Shown piece by piece: positions 61,102 to 64,000 of a stretch of DNA of 64,000 bases. Made by a program: the position numbers and the translations under genes. The DNA comes from Paludisphaera mucosa. Its GTDB lineage: Bacteria > Planctomycetota > Planctomycetia > Isosphaerales > Isosphaeraceae. The DNA lies in NCBI RefSeq assembly GCF_029589435.1, contig NZ_JARRAG010000002.1, positions 1 through 64,000 of the forward strand, in the 5' to 3' direction. The first letter of the stretch is position 1. Each line of letters opens with the position of its first letter. The notes under the pieces are model-generated. The model ran no database searches. It was not told the origin of the DNA and was given only the letters and a program-made list of their open reading frames with translations.

Positions 61102-62427
61102 ATGTCCCGACGCCTTCGATTCGTCGTCCTCGCGGCCCTCGCCGCCCCCTTAACTTCATCTTTCGCCGCCGCCGAGCAGCCCGCCGCGGCGCAAACCAGG
61201 GCGACCCCCGAGCAGGCCGTCGTCGACTCGCTTCGCGCGAATCCGCTCATCCTGCCCTATGCGATCCGGGTGACCACCGGCAAGGGCGGCGAGATCATCC
61301 TGGCGGGCAAGGTCGGGACCAAGGCGGTCCACGACATGGCGATCCGCACGGTCATCGACCTGGGCCTGGTCCCCCACGACGACCTGGTCATCGACACCGC
61401 CGAGGCCCAGCGCGTCGCGCTCGAACAGTCCTACGCCGCCGGCGCGGCGGTCGCCGCGGCCCCGGTCGGGCCGCCGCCGTATTTCGTCTACCCCGAGCCC
61501 CTCTTCGGCCGCCTCGACGATCCCTTCTGGGGCTTCGAGCCGCCGATCCTGAGCATCCCCCCCAGCTACGCCCGGCGCGGCGACGCGACGTCGGCCGCCG
61601 GCGAGGCGCGCCCGGCCCCGACGGCCGACGAGCGGCTGCGGCGCGCCTCCGCGCCCGTGAAGGGGCAAGTGCACCTGAGCGTCGACGAGTTCGGCCAGGT
61701 CTCCCTGTCCGGCGTCGTCGCCAGCGAAGAAGACAAGCGGATGATCGAGCAAGAGGCCAGGAAGGCTCCCGGCGTGACCCGCGTGTCGAGCGACCTCCGC
61801 GTCGCCAGCCGCGAGACGCCCCCTCCCCCGCCCCAGCCCCTCGACGGCAAGCCGATCGAGCTTCAGCCGAGCGTCCCGCCGCCCCCCGCCCCCGGAGACG
61901 TCCCGGCCCCGGCCCCGACGGCCGTCCCCGCGCCCCAGCCCGTTCCCGCCGCGGCCCCCGCGGCGCAGCCGGGCGCCTCGCTCTCGGCGCGAGCCGAGCA
62001 ATCGCTGGAGCGCCGCCCCTCGCTGAAGGGCCTGGGCGTCGACGTCCAGACCCGCGGCGACGTCGCCACGATCACGGGCAAGGTCCCTTCCGCCTACGAG
62101 GCGATGCTCGCGTACCGGGCCGTCGAGCAGACCGCGGGCGTCCGCGAGGTCGTCGACGACCTGGAATTCCCCCTGCCCGACGAGGATCATCCCAACCCGC
62201 TGCGGACCAAGGGCCGGCCCGACGACCTCGAGCCCTATTTCCTGCACCAGATCCGCCGCCACGCCGGCCAGTCCGCGCACGTCGACCGGGTCCGCGTGCA
62301 GGGCGACGTCGTGCAGGTGCGCGGCTCGCTGCCGCCGGCAGAAGATCCGGCGCGGCTCGACGCCCTGCTCCGCTCGATCCCTCTGCTCCGCGATTTCCAC
62401 ATCGAATCCACCTTTACGGCCGACTGA
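61102..62427 (+). CDS. Exported protein with BON-type domains
   Basis: A 441-residue exported protein (signal segment FVVLAALAAPLTSSFAAAE). It shows three BON-like units: residues about 40-120 (IRVTTGKGGEIILAGKVGTK), about 185-240 (VHLSVDEFGQVSLSGVVASE, EEDKRMIEQEARKAPGVTRV) and about 290-360 (LGVDVQTRGDVATITGKVPS, AYEAMLAYRAVEQTAGVREV), plus a related C-terminal stretch (VDRVRVQGDVVQVRGSLPPA). Pro-rich linkers separate them. BON domains bind phospholipid membranes or other envelope parts. ATG 61102 is preceded by AAGGGGCGAG. It probably acts in the periplasm. The partner is unknown. Confidence 0.87.
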   Translation: MSRRLRFVVLAALAAPLTSSFAAAEQPAAAQTRATPEQAVVDSLRANPLILPYAIRVTTGKGGEIILAGKVGTKAVHDMAIRTVIDLGLVPHDDLVIDTAEAQRVALEQSYAAGAAVAAAPVGPPPYFVYPEPLFGRLDDPFWGFEPPILSIPPSYARRGDATSAAGEARPAPTADERLRRASAPVKGQVHLSVDEFGQVSLSGVVASEEDKRMIEQEARKAPGVTRVSSDLRVASRETPPPPPQPLDGKPIELQPSVPPPPAPGDVPAPAPTAVPAPQPVPAAAPAAQPGASLSARAEQSLERRPSLKGLGVDVQTRGDVATITGKVPSAYEAMLAYRAVEQTAGVREVVDDLEFPLPDEDHPNPLRTKGRPDDLEPYFLHQIRRHAGQSAHVDRVRVQGDVVQVRGSLPPAEDPARLDALLRSIPLLRDFHIESTFTAD

Positions 62428-62666
62428 ATCGGCCGCCGCGCGACACTGAGAAGGATAGGCGGACTCTCCGCCCCCTCGACGCGACCGCCGGAAAATAGGT
62501 CGCAAATCGCGAGGGGGTTTGACCTTGATCGAATCTCGGCGACCCGCTTAGGATGACCTCCCACTCGGGGGGAGTCTCCCCACGCCCGCCTGCGCGCCGG
62601 GGATCATCGTCGATCTTCGGACGGGCCGCCATTCGATCACGACGCGAGAAAGAGGATCGACGACGC

Positions 62667-64000
62667 ATGATCGCCAACAAGGAGGGTGGCGCTCCCCAGG
62701 GCACCACGGCCCATTCCTTCATCCGGTCGTCGATGCCCCGAGAGTCGGCCCTCGCCCGCGGCCACGACGCCGCGCTCGACCGGACCCGGAACTGGCTGCG
62801 GAACGGCCAGCAGGCCGACGGCCACTGGGTGGGCGAGCTCGAAGGCGACTCGATCCTGGAATCCGAATCCATCCTCCTCATGGCCTTCTTCGGCCGCGAG
62901 CGCGAGGAGGTCTGCCGTCGCTGCGCCCGCTACCTGCTGAAGCACCAGCTCCCCGAGGGGGGCTGGCCCAACTATCCCGGCGGACCCGCCGAGATCAGCA
63001 CGTCGGTGAAGGCGTACTTCGCACTGAAGCTCACGGGCACGCCCGTCGACGACCCGGCGATGGTCAAGGCGCGGGCGGCCGTGCTCGCCCAGGGGGGCGC
63101 GGCGGCCTGCAACAGCTTCACGCGGTTCTACCTCGCCCTGCTGGGCCAGATCTCGTACGACGACTGCCCGACCGTGCCGCCCGAGATGGCCCTGATCCCC
63201 TCGCGGCTGGACTTCAGCCTCAGCGCGATGTCGGCCTGGACGCGGTCGATCGTCGTGCCGCTCTCGATCGTCTCGCACTGCAAGCCGGTCCGGAAGCTCC
63301 CCCCCGAGCGCGGGATCCACGAGCTGTTCATCGCCGGCGACAAGCGCTGGAAGAAACCGAGTCAACCGTTCTTCTCGTGGGGCCGGTTCTTCCTGACCGT
63401 CGACCGCGGCCTGAAGTGGGCCGACCGCCTGCTGCCGACCTCGTGGCGTCGTCGCGGGCTCCAGGCGGCGCATCGCTGGATGGTCGAGCACTTCGAGGAC
63501 TCCGACGGGCTGGGGGCGATCTACCCGCCCATGATCTACACGATCCTGGCCCTCAAGTGCCTGGACTACGACGACGATTCGCCGGCCGTGGCCTGGGCCT
63601 GGCGCCAGCTCGACGACCTGCGGATCGAGGAAGGCGACACGACCCGCTTCCAGCCCTGCGTCTCGCCCGTGTGGGACACGGCGATCGCGGCCATCGCGCT
63701 GGCGGACGCCGAGGACGCGACCGACGAGCCCGCCATCGAGAAGGCGGCGGACTGGCTGCTCGGCAAGGAGCTGCGCCGCGGCGGCGACTGGCAGGTGCGC
63801 CGGCCGGGCGTCGAGCCCACGGGCTGGCACTTCCAGTACGCCAACGGCTTCTATCCCGACATCGACGACACGGCCATGGTCCTGATGGCCCTGCTCCGGT
63901 CGTCCGAGGCCGACGAGCCCCGCTTCGCCGAGGCGATCAAGCGCGGCGTCGACTGGCTGCTCGCCATGCAGAACCGCGACGGCGGCTGGGCGGCGTTCGA
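62667..64000 (+). CDS. shc: Squalene-hopene cyclase (5' part)
   Basis: A class II triterpene cyclase that turns squalene into hopene/hopanoids at the inner membrane. The product runs 444 codons to the window edge without a stop. QADGHWVGELEGDSILESE and LPEGGWPNYPGGPAEISTS are QW-type repeats. The acid motif DIDDTA sits at about 398-403 (catalytic D400), in the expected middle of the chain. AMQNRDGGWAAF at the edge is another QW motif. ATG 62667 has AAAGAGGATCG upstream. About one third of the gene lies outside the window. Confidence 0.95.
   Translation, partial: MIANKEGGAPQGTTAHSFIRSSMPRESALARGHDAALDRTRNWLRNGQQADGHWVGELEGDSILESESILLMAFFGREREEVCRRCARYLLKHQLPEGGWPNYPGGPAEISTSVKAYFALKLTGTPVDDPAMVKARAAVLAQGGAAACNSFTRFYLALLGQISYDDCPTVPPEMALIPSRLDFSLSAMSAWTRSIVVPLSIVSHCKPVRKLPPERGIHELFIAGDKRWKKPSQPFFSWGRFFLTVDRGLKWADRLLPTSWRRRGLQAAHRWMVEHFEDSDGLGAIYPPMIYTILALKCLDYDDDSPAVAWAWRQLDDLRIEEGDTTRFQPCVSPVWDTAIAAIALADAEDATDEPAIEKAADWLLGKELRRGGDWQVRRPGVEPTGWHFQYANGFYPDIDDTAMVLMALLRSSEADEPRFAEAIKRGVDWLLAMQNRDGGWAAF

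Noticed and set aside
1-64000. CRISPR arrays, rRNA genes and replication origin
   Set aside because: No regularly spaced direct repeats, rRNA motifs or DnaA-box clusters were seen on reading.

Overview
The window reads as a very GC-rich chromosome segment from a planctomycete, most likely Isosphaeraceae-like (Paludisphaera/Singulisphaera type). This is inferred from three DUF1559 prepilin-like proteins in tandem, PVC-type cytochrome c/dehydrogenase fusions, LPS genes (lpxK, GT9, a Kdo-kinase-like protein) and a squalene-hopene cyclase. Gene density is high, with many 4-base ATGA/GTGA overlaps.

Layout. 1-2672: a translation block, C-terminal tail of rpsB, then tsf, pyrH, frr and a tRNA-Val(GAC) with its own promoter. 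2673-8858: a decayed accessory island beside the tRNA. It holds a broken tyrosine integrase, a 261-bp MITE-like element, a small pseudogene with an amber codon, an intact BlaI/M56 regulatory pair with promoter and operator, a 900-bp IS5-like element that landed on the stop codon of the M56 gene, and about 1 kb with little coding. 8859-19678: metabolic and unassigned genes (F420-type NADP reductase/HxlR pair, methyltransferase, a secreted Cys-rich protein, glpD with an alpha/beta hydrolase, DinB, an SGNH membrane protein, a heme-c protein). 19808-23848: a 1346-residue secreted fusion joining a sugar-isomerase-like barrel, cytochrome c, a propeller and an azurin-like cupredoxin.

23886-33482 (minus strand): one compact operon for a pseudopilus or type II secretion-like machine. 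It encodes one GspE ATPase, three different GspF platform proteins, a small membrane protein, three minor-pilin-like proteins and three DUF1559 major-pilin-like proteins. This is the strongest candidate for an undescribed system here. 33508-39043: a palindromic repeat, then a PVC dehydrogenase/HEAT/cytochrome protein overlapping an SGNH protein, and a cupin.

39312-57583: mainly envelope polysaccharide and lipid genes: nucleotide-sugar dehydrogenase, epimerase, GT2, methyltransferase and a large membrane protein; then a PlsY-propeller fusion, sugar nucleotidyltransferase, GT4, a Kdo-kinase-like protein, GT39-like, epimerase, GT9 and lpxK. 57728-64000: an Mpo1-like membrane protein, a TolC-type outer-membrane protein with a terminator, a BON-domain protein, and the 5' part of squalene-hopene cyclase, which runs off the window.

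Two frames (integrase, Zn-ribbon) are restored by adding one base, and the rpsB tail may be a third case. Real decay and sequencing error cannot be told apart from this sequence alone.
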